64,000 nt of DNA from NCBI GenBank assembly GCA_023055355.1, contig JALJCS010000051.1:62001-126000 (forward strand), given 5' to 3'. How positions within the stretch are numbered: position 1 is the first letter of the stretch; each line of letters begins with the position of its first letter. The position numbers and the translations under genes were made by a program. The notes beneath the pieces were generated by a model. The model made no database searches, was not told the DNA's origin, and saw only the letters and a program-made list of their open reading frames with translations. Source of the stretch: Agelaius tricolor (taxonomy: Eukaryota; Chordata; Aves; Passeriformes; Icteridae). Shown here piece by piece: positions 32,901-47,900 of this stretch.

Positions 32901-35900
32901 CCTGGCATTGCCTTAGTGTCAGGATGCCTCCTGCCCTGTGTGGTACCCAGGAGCTGCAATGACTCCTCCCTGCAGGGATCTCCCTCTGCCTTGGGCCATG
33001 GCAGGCAGTGGGATGGAGCAGCTCTGGGCAGCAGCTGCTCTGGGATGTCCCACCTGAACACCCAGCAAGGCCCCCAGGGCTTTGCAGATGGGCCAGCCTG
33101 GGGGATTCTTCCCCAGCAGCAGTGTTTTTAAAAACTTCCATTAATAATCCATGCCAGATGGGCAGCAGCAGCCTCAGCTCCCCTCTCATGGCCATGCTGT
33201 GGGGGACAAGCTGTGCTCCCAGCTCCTGTGCACAGAGTGCTCTGGTGCCTCCTTTGCACAGCCAGCAAAGGGCTGATGTGGGAGTCAGGAACTGTGCAGC
33301 AGGAACTGTGCCAAGGACTGGGGTACCATCCCATGGGCTGGTGCCATGGCAGGAGACAATCCTGGCCCAGCCAAAGGGAGAAGGGCTGATCACAGGGGAG
33401 GCAGAGCTCAGTCCTCAGCACCACAGCAGCGTGAGGCCTTGTCCCTGCCAGCCTGAGCCATGTGCTGCTGGGATAATGCAGTGGAAGCAGGAGAGCTGAT
33501 GCTGGCTGCTCTGCAGCTTTGGAGCTGGGCTCCTGCTGTTGGGGGGCACTGGCTCAAGGCAGTAAAGAAATGAAAGCAATCTGCACTTGATTGTACCAAT
33601 AAGATAAGGGAGATGGATAAAAAGGAACAAGGAAGTTATTATTTGGCAAGAGAAAAGTGATGAGTAGGTCTGCCCATAGTTGAGAAACAATGATGCTGGC
33701 TTTGTTTTTGGAGGAAAAGTGCTGCTTTTTTAGTTTGGAAATCAAGAGGGAACATTTCACCAGTCCTTTCCTCTAGGATTCACCTGTCCCCTGGGTAGAA
33801 CTGTTGCTGCTCTTTTCAGAGGATGTTTGGGGCTCCCCTGGATTCATGTCTCAGAACTGTGTCTGTAATGATTGTGTGGGTCAAACTCTCCTGAGAAAGC
33901 TCCTCCACGGGAACAGCAGTTCCAGCTAAGAAGGAGCAAAGCAGGGAACCTGTGGCTGGAAAGGCTGGTTACAGAAGTTTGTGGGGACACCTTGATGTCC
34001 ATCCCATTGCAGCTGGGGAAACTGAGGCACGGAGCCATGTCTGGGTGTGTGTTCAGGGTCCTTCATGGGACCCCCAGCATCCCAGGGGCTTCTCCTGCCT
34101 GCCCATCAGTGGCTGTTGGCTGCTGCCACTTGGCTTGAGCTGCCTCCTGTGCACAGGGCCCTGTGCTGAGCACACGGTGCTGTGTTGGTTGGAAACCCAG
34201 GGTGCCCTGAGCCCAGGTTTTGTGCCCCGAGCCACGACAGCCGGACCTTTGCAATGCCTTTAACCGAGCCCTTTCCTGCTCTGTCCTCGGCCTCCAGGGG
34301 CAGCGTCACTGCACCGAATTTACACTTCGACCTCCCTGAGCTCGACTTCGGGGACATCTCCTTTGGTGAGTGTTGCCTGGGCTGGGACACAGCGTCAGGG
34401 ATCTGTGCCTTCCAACAGAAAAGCATCCCTCACTCCTGGTCTGCCCCAGCAGCCTCTTCAGGCTGTGAACTGCTGCTGCCTCAGGGGGCATTTTGCCATT
34501 GTGAGATCCAATAGAACCAAGGAATAGAAAGGCAGTATTTTCTAGTGTCTCTGTCCTGCTTTAAAAGACAGATCCCCACCATGTGTGGCGGTATCTCTGG
34601 CTTTGCAGGATGGAAAGCAAATCTCAGAGCCAAAGTGGGGATCCCCTTGCAGGCACAATCACAGTGAGCAGCATGGCTGTGATGTCCCTGTTTGTTGGGT
34701 GAGGTGGGACATGGTTCCTAATTGCTAATCTCAAACCAAGGCTGGGGTTTGCCCCCAGTTGAGTGGACTCTGAGCTGTCATGTGCTCAGTCTGTTTGGCC
34801 CAAACCAAGAGATGCTTTAAGGGTCCTGCAGAGAGAAACTGCATTAAGGTGCATCACATTCTAGTTCCTGATTCCATCCTCATTTCCTTTTGCTGTAGCT
34901 TCTTCTCAATGACAACTCACTGTTTATGTATCGTGAAAACAGTGGGAATGTTGGCAGACTTACCAGGGAATTTGACAGCTTGAATTCTCAGAGTAAATGC
35001 TGGGTCTGGGTGCACACTCATCACTGAGAGATAACTGGTGCTGGTTTGGGGCAGGGGAGGGAGCTCCTCCCCCTCCCAAAGAGAGAAGCTTGCAGTGTTC
35101 AGCAGGGCTAGGAGTGGGCATTTTCAAGGCTGCAGTCTGGAATCAGTGTCAAAGGGAACTCAGTGATGATTAATTCCTCATGCAGCTTCTCGGTGAGCTG
35201 TAGTTCAGAAAATAAAGAGCTCAACTCCAATCTCACTTTTATCCTGGCAGGATATTCCCACCAGGATCATGCCATAATGGGTGCCTGAATGGATATTTGT
35301 GTCCTTTCCTAGGCTTTCCCTATACCCAGAGATGTCGCCTCACCAACTGCTCCATGGTGCCCGTGACATTCAAGCTCCGCATGTCGGACGATGGCACGCA
35401 GCCGGCTGTTGACAGCCTTGATCAAATATGCAAAGAAGGTGACCCATCCTGGAGGAAGGGAATTCATTTCTATGTGGAGCCAAGGGAGTTCACAATGAAT
35501 CCCAGCCAAGGAACCATCCTCCCCCAGGGACACCAGGACATTGAGGTATGGGAAGAATCCAGCCGTAGATGCTTCAGCACCAGGGCTGAAGCTTCACTGG
35601 AGTGTGGGAGGGCTTTAGCTCTGGTGCCAGCTTTGAGCATCGTGGGAGTGAGAGATCTGCACTGCTGGGAGGCCTCTGCTAGCTGGCTTACCCGGGATGT
35701 TCCTCAAGGAGCACTGGTTTGTTTCCAAAATCCTACACTGAGATCAATACCATATGGTCAAGTCCTGAAGCCATTCTTTTGCTTTTGAGAGCGATTTCTT
35801 TGATTGCAAGTGGGCAGAGCAAGGATGAAGGCAGAAGGTGGCTGTCAGAGAGATGTCATTGTATAAAGCAGTTAGCTTTTCTTCTTGGTCTCATTTTCCC

Positions 35901-38900
35901 TCTCCTGAGGAGCAGAAAAATTTGTGTTCACTGCAGGGATCTCCAGTGGAGACAAAAACCTCTGCAGCCATGGGTTGCGGTTCAAATTGATTTTATCGAT
36001 TCCTTGTTCTGTTGTACACCCATGTTCTCCCTGAGTTGGCTCACGCCTGTGTTTTACCCTCCCTCAATGCTGTCCCTCATGCCGTTCCCTGCCCCTTGTT
36101 CCAGCTCTTTTCCCTGCCTGTCTAGGCAACCCAGCCCCTTTTGTTCCCAAACCTTCTTTGCCACTTTAACCTCGGGCCAATCCCTGATTGCAATACCCCT
36201 TTGGAATTCCCCTATTCTTGGAGACCCCATTGGCCATGTGACCCATCCTCTTTACCCTCCTACCCCCAGTGGTCCCAGACACTTGATGTAATCCCCTCAC
36301 TCCTCCCCTGAGGATTCCCTATTGATTTGCTGTTTGTATCCACCCCCTGATTTGTATTTTTACAAAAGCCCTTGCACAGGAGTGTCCAGGGCTCTTGTGC
36401 CTCTGATTCCTTTATTTGGAATAAACCCTTCCTTGTGGAACTTCAAGACAGAGAGCCTCCTCCTTTCTCCTCTGCCTGGTCCCTGTGGTGGCTTGTCTCT
36501 TGCGCTGTACAGCAAGTGGCTCTGAGGGCTCTGCCTCTGGTAAATGCCCACCCTGGGGCAGCTCCCCACTCCTGGCGTGGTGCCGGAGTTCTAAGAGCCA
36601 GCCCGGGCTCTGGGTACCATGGCAGCCATGAACTGCCCAGCACCTGCTGGGCCACACTTTGCCCTCAGCCTTCTGCTGTAAAGCTGAACTCATTGTGTTC
36701 AAGTCAGATTTCCTCTGCATTTATGTCATTGTAGTCAGATGAGAAATTGGCCCCTTAATTTGAATACAGTGGTGTGTAGAGCTTTAGTCTAATGTTTTAA
36801 TGAAGCTGACCGATGCTGTGATAGCAAGGTGTGTTTAACAAATCTGCTATTGCCAGAAGGCTTTTGTTACTCTGAGACTGTGCTCTACACATGGAGCAGC
36901 AGAAGAATTAAAGCCAAATCCTTCCTCAAGAACTGGAGGATGTCACATGTGGGTAATGAGCTTTTGTAAGGAAGAATTTACTGTTCTTTTTTCTACCAGG
37001 TGACCCTGTGTTCCAACACCGTGATGGAATTCTACAGGAGATTGCTGGTGGACCTGGAGGGTTTTGGTGAGGGAGTGGCATCAGTGGTCATCACAGCCAG
37101 GTACCAGCCCTTCCTGGCCTCCCCCAGGCACTGCCTTGCACAGGCTTTGCTGGCTGCAGCTGCCAAGGAGAAGAGCTGCTTAATGGCCTCATGTTGTGCC
37201 AGCTGGACATGAGAACAGCAGTGCTTGGACAGCAGCCTGTGGTGAAAAGCACCCCTGCTCACAGCCCAGCACGGTCCTGGGCCCTTTTCTAAAGGGACCA
37301 GGAATGGTATCATTGATTGGCCTGGGTTTTGGTGCTTGAGGTGGAACAAATTTCCCAAGGGCCTCCTCTCCTTCTTCCTGCAAGAGATGGAGTTGTGCTG
37401 GTTGTGACCACCCTGCATTGGTTAGGGCTGTTCAATGCCCATTTGACAGTGACCAACGTGTTCTGCTCCATTTCACAATCTTTGGGGGTAAATGTTCTCC
37501 ATTCTCTCAGTATCTCTGATTCCCTTGGGGTCATCTCTTTGCCCAGATGTCTTGTTCCAGAGCTGCATGTGTACCCCCAAATCCTTCTGTACCACGAGTG
37601 CCACCTGAAAGTGCCGTACGAGAGGAAGCTCGTCATCAGGAACCTCAGCAACCTTCCTGGCTGCTATGGGCTTATTCCCCAGGTTTGGCATCACGTCCAC
37701 CTCCTCCTGTCAAATATTATTGGGGAGACTATTAGTGGAAAAAAGGGTTTGGATAAGACCTTGCTGGTTTCTATTCAGTCTTAAAGATCTGCTGAGAAAA
37801 GGATCCTACCTGAATGTAAACCTTAGGATGCAGTTTAACCTCCTGAGGAAACAGTTGATGTTCTAGTCTAGTCTTCAGGGTGTTTTCTTGTGGGAGGTCT
37901 TAGAGGGTTGTGAAAAGCTGCTGCATCCACAGACACCAGTGCCTGTGCTGGCAGCCTCCTTGCAGGATCCCCTGGGAGTGCTAAGCCTACAATTCTTGCA
38001 GCTTGTTTGTGCCTTTACCTTTGTCCTGGGGAGTTTGAAACGTGTGTGTAAGTTGCTGTTGCGGTGGATGTTAAGGAGTCTAAAGTTTCTTCAGAGGTGC
38101 CTCTGAAGTTGCATTTCATTCTGTCCCTTCCAGCAACGCAAGGACGACTCTCCCGTGCTCTACTCCAGCCCCAAGCCCTGTGGGATTGTGCAGCCTTACG
38201 GCACTGCAGAGATCCCAGTTATCATCGAAGTGCAGACGCTGGGCGAGCATCGCACCAAGGCTCTCGTCGGCGTGTTCGGGGATGAGAGAAACCCACGGGT
38301 GAGTGCAAGGGGAGATGTGAGCCTGTGTGCAACTGCTCCTGGCAGGGTGCACAGGGACAGGGATTCTTCCAGGGAAAACAGGCCCAGGCTGCTGGGGAGA
38401 AGGACAGCAGGGATGGGTGGCACAAGCAGCCCATGCCTCATAGGTGGTGATCTCAGTGTCTGACGCAGAAGGGAGTTCATCTAAGCTGGAATTGAGGGGA
38501 GTTTTAGTTAATTAAGCTTTAAAATGCTGTTAACTTTGGAAACATCTGTTTTCAAATGTCATCCCTCTGAGCACAAAAGAAGATGTCAGAAGACTTCTGG
38601 GAACCTTGAGCTTTGTGTAAAAGAAAGGAAAGCTGGCATTTGAAGACTGGTTGCAAGGATTTAAACTTAGATTAAAACATAATGAAATGATGATGCCAAA
38701 TTCCCTGGATGGCACCAAACATCTGAACCTGGGCCATTGTGGCACTGCATGTAAATCAGTGAACAGCAAGGACAGGCAATGCAGGCTGTGCCAGGGAGCT
38801 TGAAGTTTGACAAAACAGTTGCTTTCAACTATCAGGCTGCTTCCCTTAAAAAGGAGGGTTTCTCCCTGCCAGAATAACCAGTTGTTTAACTGTCAGCCTG

Positions 38901-41900
38901 GTCTTAACTAGAGATTTCTTGCAAAGCTTTTACCTTTGGGCCAATAATTTGTAGTTGGAAAGGTTCTCTTACCTTAATCCTTTTAAATTTGGAGGTGAAC
39001 ATGTAATTTTCTTTTCCTTTTTTCCCAAAAGCCCAGCATTTCAGTTGGAGTGTGGTAGCTGTCCCTAAAGCAATAACTTGAGCAGGGTTGAGCTGTTGAA
39101 GCTTTTTTAGGTTTCCCTGTTGTGGTTTGTTTTGAGTGGTTTTTAATCTTTCTTGCCTGCTTCCTGGAACAGGGAGTAGAATTACGGAGCTCTGGACGGC
39201 TGGCAGAAATCTACCCAAGTCCAAGTGTGTTAGAGTTTGGCAGCATCCCAGCTCTACAGCCTGCTTCACAAAGCTTTACCCTCTTCAACAAAGGTCTTGT
39301 CCCTGTAGACTTCAGCATGGAAATGGTAAGTATCTGTGGGGCTGTTTTCCAGGGAAATGGACTGGTCAGTAGCAGCCATGACTTGGCTTTTAAAAGCAAG
39401 ATTTCCATCTTGCCCTGTGTGAGAGGAGGCAAGATACTCCAATATTCCCTCTGAGCGAGGCAAGAGGAACCTGGCTCTGGAGTGGTTTTAGCTGGGGCAC
39501 CCCTCAGTGAGGTCAGGTGCAGAGATGTTGGAGCAGCAATTAATCTGGGTTGCGTTGACAAGTTCTCCCTTAATTTTATCTTTTGTCTTTAGCTGTGTGT
39601 GTCCCATTTTGGAGCTCCGAGATCAAGAGAAACCTGTGGTCCTTTGCTCCCCAGAGCATGGATTTCACTGTGGTTTCCCTGTCCCATCTACATTTGCTTT
39701 GTGCCAAACTGCTGTTAATAGTAGAGAGCAGGGTGTGAGGTGTGTCCTCAGACTGCTGGTGGGGAGGCAATTTTCACACCTCCTGGGGGTCAAGCCAGCT
39801 GGGCAGTGCACACAAAGACAAGGGTGGGGGTTGTGCACCCCCCAGCCTGTGATCTCTGTGCTATTGAAGAGCATCTTTGGGGAGCAGCTGCAGAGAAAGG
39901 CTGTTTAATATGTGGGGGCTGCATAGGGCAGAAGGAGCTGGGGCTGCTCCCCTGGCAGGGGGAGCAGGGCTGGTGCAGCCAGGAAGGGCTTGTAGGCTGG
40001 GCCTGGGGCTGGCTGGGATGTCTGCTGGAGGGGGAGATCTGTGAGGGGCTTGAGGTTTCTTCTACTTCACGCTGGCTGTGTTGAACTTGTGGAGCTGGTT
40101 AAAACCTGATACCATGGACTTGGCTGTGTCTGTGGATAAAGCATCAGGCCATGTGGGAGAGTCCAGCCACAGCCTCCTGGGCCAAGGAGGAGGGGTGTGA
40201 CTTTTCCTCTTGCTGCTTTTCCAGCTCTTTGGGAGATAAATGTTATTCTAAAGCGAGGGGTTTTTTCCAGGGCAGCTTTCCCTGACTCCACAATGGAGTT
40301 CTGCTTTCAGCCTCTGCAGGGAGCAATGCCCCTTGGCTGGGTGCTCATGGTGTGTAAAGGTTGGGTTTCATGTGCTCCTGCCAGGGCCAGACCTGCAGAG
40401 CAGTGTCTGCACAGCTGTGCTGGTGCAAGGCCTTTCCTCCCTCCTTTGGGCAGCCTCCAGCTCTCTTGGCCAGTCTGTGAAGTCCATGAGAAAGCAGATG
40501 ACAAGAGTTCTTGGGAAGAGTGGGCCATGCCCACAGAGCACATGTTGTCCAGTTTTCTTTCTGCTTCCTGCTTTCCTGCTCTGCTATAAGCATTTGGAGG
40601 TGACTTTTCTTTAGGCAGAGGGCACTGGGGCACCTCTCTACAGCTGATGATTGGTGGGGAGTGAGGGCTTCAGTCCTTTAGGGGGTGTTGAGAAGCACTG
40701 ATGGCCCCTTGGGAAAGATTAGTTTGGTATTGGGGTTTTGCTTACCTGGTTTTGCAGAGATATTCTTCAGGCTCTCAGCAGTGTCCTCCAGCCATGTGGT
40801 TTCTGCAGTGGGATTTGAGCAGTCCTGCCTTCCTCTGGCCTTGAGCCTTCGTGAGAGGCCAGGAGAGAGAAAGCAGCTTTCCTTGGCCCACAGTGCAGAG
40901 AAAGACTGGGGAAGGAACACTCTCCTGAGGATAAGCATCCCTTGGGTTGGGCAAAACGGGGTTAATTGGGTGAGTCCCTTAAAGGAGGGGAAAATACAGG
41001 TTGTATGAGCTCTGCTGTTGCCCAGTACTGTAGCTTAACTTTAGGGAGATTAGGCCTTCAGGATTTTTATCCTCCCCTCTTTAGTCTTTCCTTTTCTTAT
41101 ATCCCACAAGACACCAGGGTGTGTGGTTTCCATCCTAAATGCATATTATGCTTGTCTTACAGGCTTCCAAATCCAACTGCTTTGTTATTGAACCCAGTGA
41201 AGGAGCGATCCCTGCTAGGGGTGAGGTTCCTGTGACTGTCACAGCAACCCTGGATGACACTGTGGGTTTTGATGACACTGTCCAGCTGTTCATTGGGAAC
41301 AGCCTTTGGAGCAGTGTCTTTCTCCAGGCTTTTGGCATTGGCACCACAATTGTCACAGACAAACCATTTGCCCCAGAGCTCAACTTGGGATACCAATTCA
41401 GGTAGGAGATCTCTCCACTCCCACCTCTCCTCCTGTCTCAACAAGGAGCAGTTTTTCTGTAGTCCTTCAGGCAAGATCTTCTTCAGAGTTCAAAGCCCTG
41501 ACTCCTTCCCTAAAGGCAGAGATTCCTTTACAAACATGTGATGGGCACTTGAGAGTTGTTAGACACCTTCAAAAGCCACTGAAAGGGAAACCAGTTGCTA
41601 AATTGCCACAAACTGTCTCTAATTCTAATACATTGATGTCCTCACTTGATGGAGTAATGATCTCACAGGCTGCCCCAGAACTAAAGGTTCCTGAAATGGT
41701 GCCCAGATGAGGCAGTCCCTCCATGTGGCTGAGGCACCAAGGGAAGATCCTTTCTCTTGCCCTTGCCCTTTCCCAATGGCACCTGCCAGGCAAGCAGGGG
41801 CCCTGGGAACAAAGAGACAGGAGGGTGACAACCCCCACCAGGAAGGCAGGAGCCCACAGAGCAGTTCCAGAGGCAGAGTTGCCAGCAGAGTTTGCAAAGT

Positions 41901-44900
41901 TCACTTCCAAACAGTTTCTAATTGCAAAATGAAATTTCTACAAATGGCTACCAGTGCAGAGCCAAGGCTGATACGAACGAGAGAGGCTCTGCTCCCCTGG
42001 TTTCCTCTCCTGGAGCAGGCAGATGATTTTTACCAGCTTGCTGGGATCATCCAGAAACTGCCTCTGAGCCGGCTTTTAGGAATGCCTGCAATCCTACCCC
42101 CACACACAAGGTCCCCAAGGGCAGCATCTCAAAGATTCAGTTTCAGCTTTGGGCACAGATTAATACAAAATACAGCAACAGTATGAATCACCCCAGAACA
42201 AACCTTTTGGGGGAAAACACCACGTCCTGTTAGCCTCACCTGGAAAATGTTACATTACCATTAGAAACATATTTCTCTTTGCAATAATGACATCAAAAGG
42301 GCACCTTATCAGACACCACTTCTGGTCCACATTAAGAGCTGGAAATGAAGACAGTCTCTAAGCAATTAACACCTCAGGTTGCTCACTGGGAGCAATCTGA
42401 TGACCAGGGAAATAGCTACTCTCATACTCTTTTCCATCCTGCCTTCTATTCCAGCCTCGTGCCCTGTATCCATCAGTTCAAAGTAACAAACAAGGGCCGC
42501 CGTTACCATCAGCTCTTCTGGAGTGCGGAATGCTACAGCCCACCTGAGGAGGGGGGCCAGAGTGTCTCAACCCTCAGTAGCCCCAGGGCCAAGGATGATT
42601 CCCAGCGCCCCAAACGTGCCAGCCCCGTCTTTGGGCTGGAGCCACTGTCAATGGACCTGCAGCCAGGCCAGTCTGAGGACATGGTGCTGCGAGGCTTCTC
42701 CCGCATGCCACAGGTGAGATCCCCTCCTCTGGGCTTGTTCCACAGGCCCTTGACATTTGCCTGGGGAAATGAGCAGGGGCCTTCACAAAACTGATTTAAG
42801 GCTACTCGTTTCTGTGGCAGCACCAGTTGCTTTCCTTGCTGGCCACCATCAGAGCAGCTGAGACTTTATTGTGATTCCACAGCTAGCAAAACCCAGTGCT
42901 GATCCCAAAGCAGGGGTGGATGGAAATATTGCTCTTTTGGGGCAAGCAGTGTTGCACGCTGAGTCAGCAAAGAAGGGCAGAGAAATAAGTTACACTTAGA
43001 CTAGGAGTCCAGAAAGAAAGTGAACTAAACAAGTGCCGAGTGGTTTATCTGGGGTGAGCACGGAGTAAAACAAAAGCCATGTCAAGGGAGGGGGTTTCTC
43101 ACAAGTGCCTTTTGTGCTTTTGGGGTGCAGTGTTACAGACAATTGAGCACAGGAAGAAAAGGGGGCAGGGACTGTAACTGTGGCAGGAATAGGGCCCGTG
43201 GTGGGTGCAGAGCCAATGCAGGGCATTTGCAGGGTGCTCTGCCACTACGCACTGGTGACAAGTGACTCTTGCTTGCAGGAGGTGCAGGATTATGTGTTCT
43301 GTGAAGCCATCATTGGGACATCCCCCAAGATGGAGAGGATAATGGAAACAATCATTACCTGTCAGTTCATTCACCCCTCTATAGAAGTATCAGCCAGACA
43401 ATTCTCTTTCTATGTGGAGAAGGTAAGTCTGGATTGCATGCTGGCATTTTAACAGCATGGCTGAGGGGGGGGTGTGCTTGTGTTAAAGCCCCTCTTTACC
43501 CTTCCTGAGGCACTTTGTAAAGTGAGTGAAGATGCTTTTAGAGATGAGACTGGTATTTGACTTCCCCAAAGTAAAAGTGCAGTTCCAGCTGCAGTGCCAA
43601 GGAGATGGTGGCCACCCCAGAGAAATGCCAGTTTCTGTGCTCACTGTAAAGGGAGGCTTTTGAGGACCCTCCAAGGCACGGTGATGTCTCTACACTGATG
43701 CTGCAGGGAAGCTGGGAAAACTGGAGATTCCTGTGAATTCCTCAGGCTGACAAGGAAAAACCCAACATCTCCTGTGTCTCTTTGGCTTCTGTGCTGTTGG
43801 CATGGATGCTTGATGGTACAGCTATATGGATCAGCTCTGTGCATTTCCCTAAGCCTCCTCTGCTTCAAAGGACCCCCAGGCATCCTGCAACTGCAGTGAT
43901 GATAACACTGAGGCAGAGCAGGTGCCCTTTAGTCTCTGGATCCCAACTCCAGCATCATCTTTCTGCCTCCTGCAAGTTGTCTGAAAAAGAGAAGATGGTT
44001 AATGATTTGGTTTCTGTAGTTTCAGGCCTCTCCTCTGGTTCCCAGGCTTCCAGTGAAGTACAGAATTTCTGGAACAGGCAGTTCAGATGTAATTGAGAAG
44101 CTTTTCAGCTCTCCCTGATTCTGCCTGGGTTCTGCTCGATGCCACACACCCAAACTGATTTATTGCATACTATGGCACAGCACCTGTTTGGTATCAGTAC
44201 ATGCAGAAGTCGTTTCCCAAAGTCTCTGGTTTCTCTAAACCATGCAGGAAGCCCAGCACAATGCTCAGACAGGAAGGAAGAGCCCAGGCTGATCAGAGCT
44301 TTGAGACCACAGACACCTTGTCCCTGTAGCAGGGGCTGCAGGACCCGTGGTGCAGACAAAGTGCTTTTTGAGGCTGCTAGAGCCAGGAAGGTTGCGAGAA
44401 ATGACTGTATGTGAGTGAAGATCCTCTAGTGCTGTTCTGCCCAATAGAGAGACAAAAGTGGAGACAAATGGCCTGGATTCACTTTCTGCTTTAGATCTTG
44501 GGTCAAGCAGCCACCTCCTCTCAGGGGCCTATTCCCTCATCTGTACTTGGGAGTTTTCCCTGTCCTCCAGAGGATGCTGTGGTTTCTAAACATGAAAAGC
44601 ATCTGCTGTCAAGAAATACCTCCTGGAAGGGTAGAAACAAATAGAAAGAGTAAATAGAAATGTATGCACTCGTGAGGCTGAAAAATGTGAGCTGCAGCAG
44701 AAGCAGAAGGAGGTCTGTTTCTAGTTGAGGCTGTTTTTCCTTGTCTCCTGTTTCCATAGAAACCCAGCGATGTCCTGACACTGCAGTACCAGCCTTTGTC
44801 TTTAAAAAACACCTGCCTGCTGCCACTGGACCTCATGCTGCACTTGGAGCAGCCATTCCTGGTCTGTGATAAGGAGCAGCAGCCCCTCCCAGGTGGCCAG

Positions 44901-47900
44901 GTGAGCAGCCCTGGCCTCCTCCAGTGGGGTCTGAAGAGGAGGGATGTGGTGGTGCCTTTCTGTTGGGAGCTCCTTGAGTCAAGAAGTTTATTCTGTAGCA
45001 TCAGCAGTGGGCTGGCCTGAGCTGCATCAGCAAAGCTGCTGAAGGAATCAAAATCTTATCTGAATTGAGAAGATCCATCCTGGCTTTAAGGCACAGGGAG
45101 AGGGGAGCAGGCAGCTGGGTCTGGGCAAGCCATGCAGGGAAGGTGTCTCCTGGAAAGCCATGCCAGCTCTCCAGCAGCCACCCCCTTGTACTGGGGCTGA
45201 GCACAGAAACGGGAGCCTGAGGGATCCTGGACTGGACTGTGGTGCCTGCAGCCAGAGCCCTGCTGGAGAGAGATGAACCATGAACTGAGAAGCCCGTGCT
45301 GGGGTCACTTGGAGCATTGACTGTTTCATGCTGTCAGACCTTGGGACATCATCCCACAGGTGATTAATTACTGCTCATCTCCTTGCAGCCTGTGAGAGTG
45401 GATGTAGGGGAGACCTGTCATCTCTACATCGTGTTTGACCCAGCTTATGAACTGGATTTGAAGAGCTGGAAAAAAGAGAAGGTTCTGAAGATAGACATGG
45501 TCAGGGGCCATCCTTTTGTGGAGCATATCACCCTTCAGGGAGAAGTTCACTTCCCAAATCTCCAAATGCAGCCCAGCTCCGTGGAGTTTGGCTGCATCGT
45601 GGCTGGCACTAAAAAAGTGCGTTCCCTGGAGATGACCAACTGCAGCCCACTGCCCGTCCAGTACCGCTGGTCATTCCGTTCCGACAGCGAGGTGACCAGG
45701 TTTAGGTATGTGCACCTTTGCCCTCCCCTTGAAGCTCTTCTTGCTGTGTCCTGTTTGTACTTGGCCAAGAGCAAAGCTGTTTGCCTGGCATCTGACAAAT
45801 GGCACTGAGCAGCTGTGCTCAGGCTGGATGCTCAGGGAATAGGTTTTCCACCACTTTGGTGCTGCACAGCCCCCACAGTGGTTTCCCCTGGGAAGGAAAG
45901 CTGGGGTGAAAGCTGCTTTCTCAGACCTCTGTGGCCAGAGACCATGTCCACCTTGATGAAGGGCTCCTAGTCCTTGTAGTCTTGTAATTAAAAGGTAACT
46001 TTTGTAGTTACAAGAAGAACTATGTCAGTGGGGTTTTTTTTTAGAAAGGAATGAGGCACTCGAACCAGATAGCAGCCACAGGACAGCTAAATCTTTCAGA
46101 GAAAAGAATTTATTGCTCTCTTATCAGAAGAAATGAACTTCTTCCCGCCTCGAAGGCACTGTTAGGATTAGAAGGAAGAAGTAGATGAAGACCAGACAGA
46201 ATCCTGTGTTTGAATGGAATTGATGCATCCTGTATGAAGTGTATGAATATGCAACGGGCTATTGTTCTTAAGGGTTAATCCTTTGTTAGTGGGGGTCCTT
46301 TTTCGGGCTCGTGCTGCCCAGAAAAAGGTACCCGGACGTCCGTAACTCTTTGTATTTGTTGTCCCATTTGTTGTCCTAATTCAAATTGTCCAAATTATTT
46401 TTACTCTAATTGTATTACTATTTTTATAACCATTTGATTACTATTAAACTTTTAAAATTTTGAAAACAAGTGATTGGCATTTTTCACAATAGTTCTCTTA
46501 TTTTCCAGAGATGAGCTTTGCCCACCTAAATTCAAACCCCAACCACCAAAAGGGAAGAATACCAGTTTGGAGTCCCCAGCATCTCGATGGAGACACTTCA
46601 AGATGAGACAGGAGCAGGCAGCCAGAATGCTGAAAGAAGTGGATGATTTTACCCAGTCTTTAAGAGACAAGGTAGATTTTCTTGTACATCTGCTGCTTGT
46701 GTTGCCTCCCCAGCCTGCCACCACCAAGTCATGCTCGTGCTGACCTCCCTTTTTGCTGCCCTGCTGTCCTGTGCCCTGACAGTGGGCTGGGCAGCAGGGC
46801 CAGTGGCTGGACATGGGCTGTGTGGGAGGGAGAAATAGGAGAGTTTTCCTTGGAGAAGCTCACTCAGGTCCTACAGACCTGTGCTGAGTGTGGGATTTTT
46901 TGCCTTCACAATGAAAGAAGAGGCTTTTCTCTGCATCATCATGGTAAGGCCTCCAGCTTCCTTCCCAGAGCAAGCTGGGATGAGTCCTGATCTCCATGGA
47001 GCCTCTTCCCAAGGCAGCCAGACTCCCTGTTTGCAGGGCTCTGCTTTCACCCAGAGCTGCTATTGCACTGCTGGCCCTGGAGCTGTCTTACAAAGGGAGA
47101 CTTTGCAAAGTGGCTGTCTCTTCCTCCCAGCATAGAAAATGGCTTCTTTTTCAGGTGCAATCAGATCAACTTCCTGAATTCCCCCGCCTCCAAGTAGGGT
47201 TTGAGGGAATCAGCAGCTCCGTGGACGAACCGCAGCCTTCCCTCGAAGCAGAGAAGGTAGGAGGGAATCTGTCTCACTTGCACATTGTCAGTGTGGCAAG
47301 CAGGGCTGGAGCTGCCAGTGCCACTGGTGGGCCTCAGCATTGGCCACAGAGGGGCCTCCCATCCCTGCAGGCCCATCACAAAGGGCTGCTGAAGCAACTG
47401 GTAGTTGGAGAGGCCATGCAGGACACGTTGTAGGGCTGCCCAAGGACACTTTGCAGCACCTATGGAGGGCACTGCTCCCCCTGGAACTCCTCAGGTGGTC
47501 CATAGGAAACTTTTGCAGGAGCTTTTGCTGTAGCACCTTGAGAAAGCAGCATTTAAATCAGAGAGAGGGGAAGAGCCTCAGGAGTCAGATGAGCTGGGCT
47601 GGAGTCCTTCGCTCAGCTCCGAGAGCTCTCACTCTGAGCCTCCTCCTTTTCTAAAAGCAGGAAGAAATGCTTTTTAAAGGCAAGTTGTGCATCAGAGAGA
47701 ATTTCTACTGCCAGGAGACATCCCAGTTCACTTTCACGTAATGTACTAATTAATGCATTGATCTGTGAGGATGGGAGAAGATTTTCCCCATGGTCCCTGC
47801 ACTGGTCAGTGGCATGGATGCAGGATGAGATGAGGGTGATTCTGGCAGTGTTTGGGGAATAGGCCCCTCCAGGTACAGCTGCACTTTGCTCCAAGATGCT

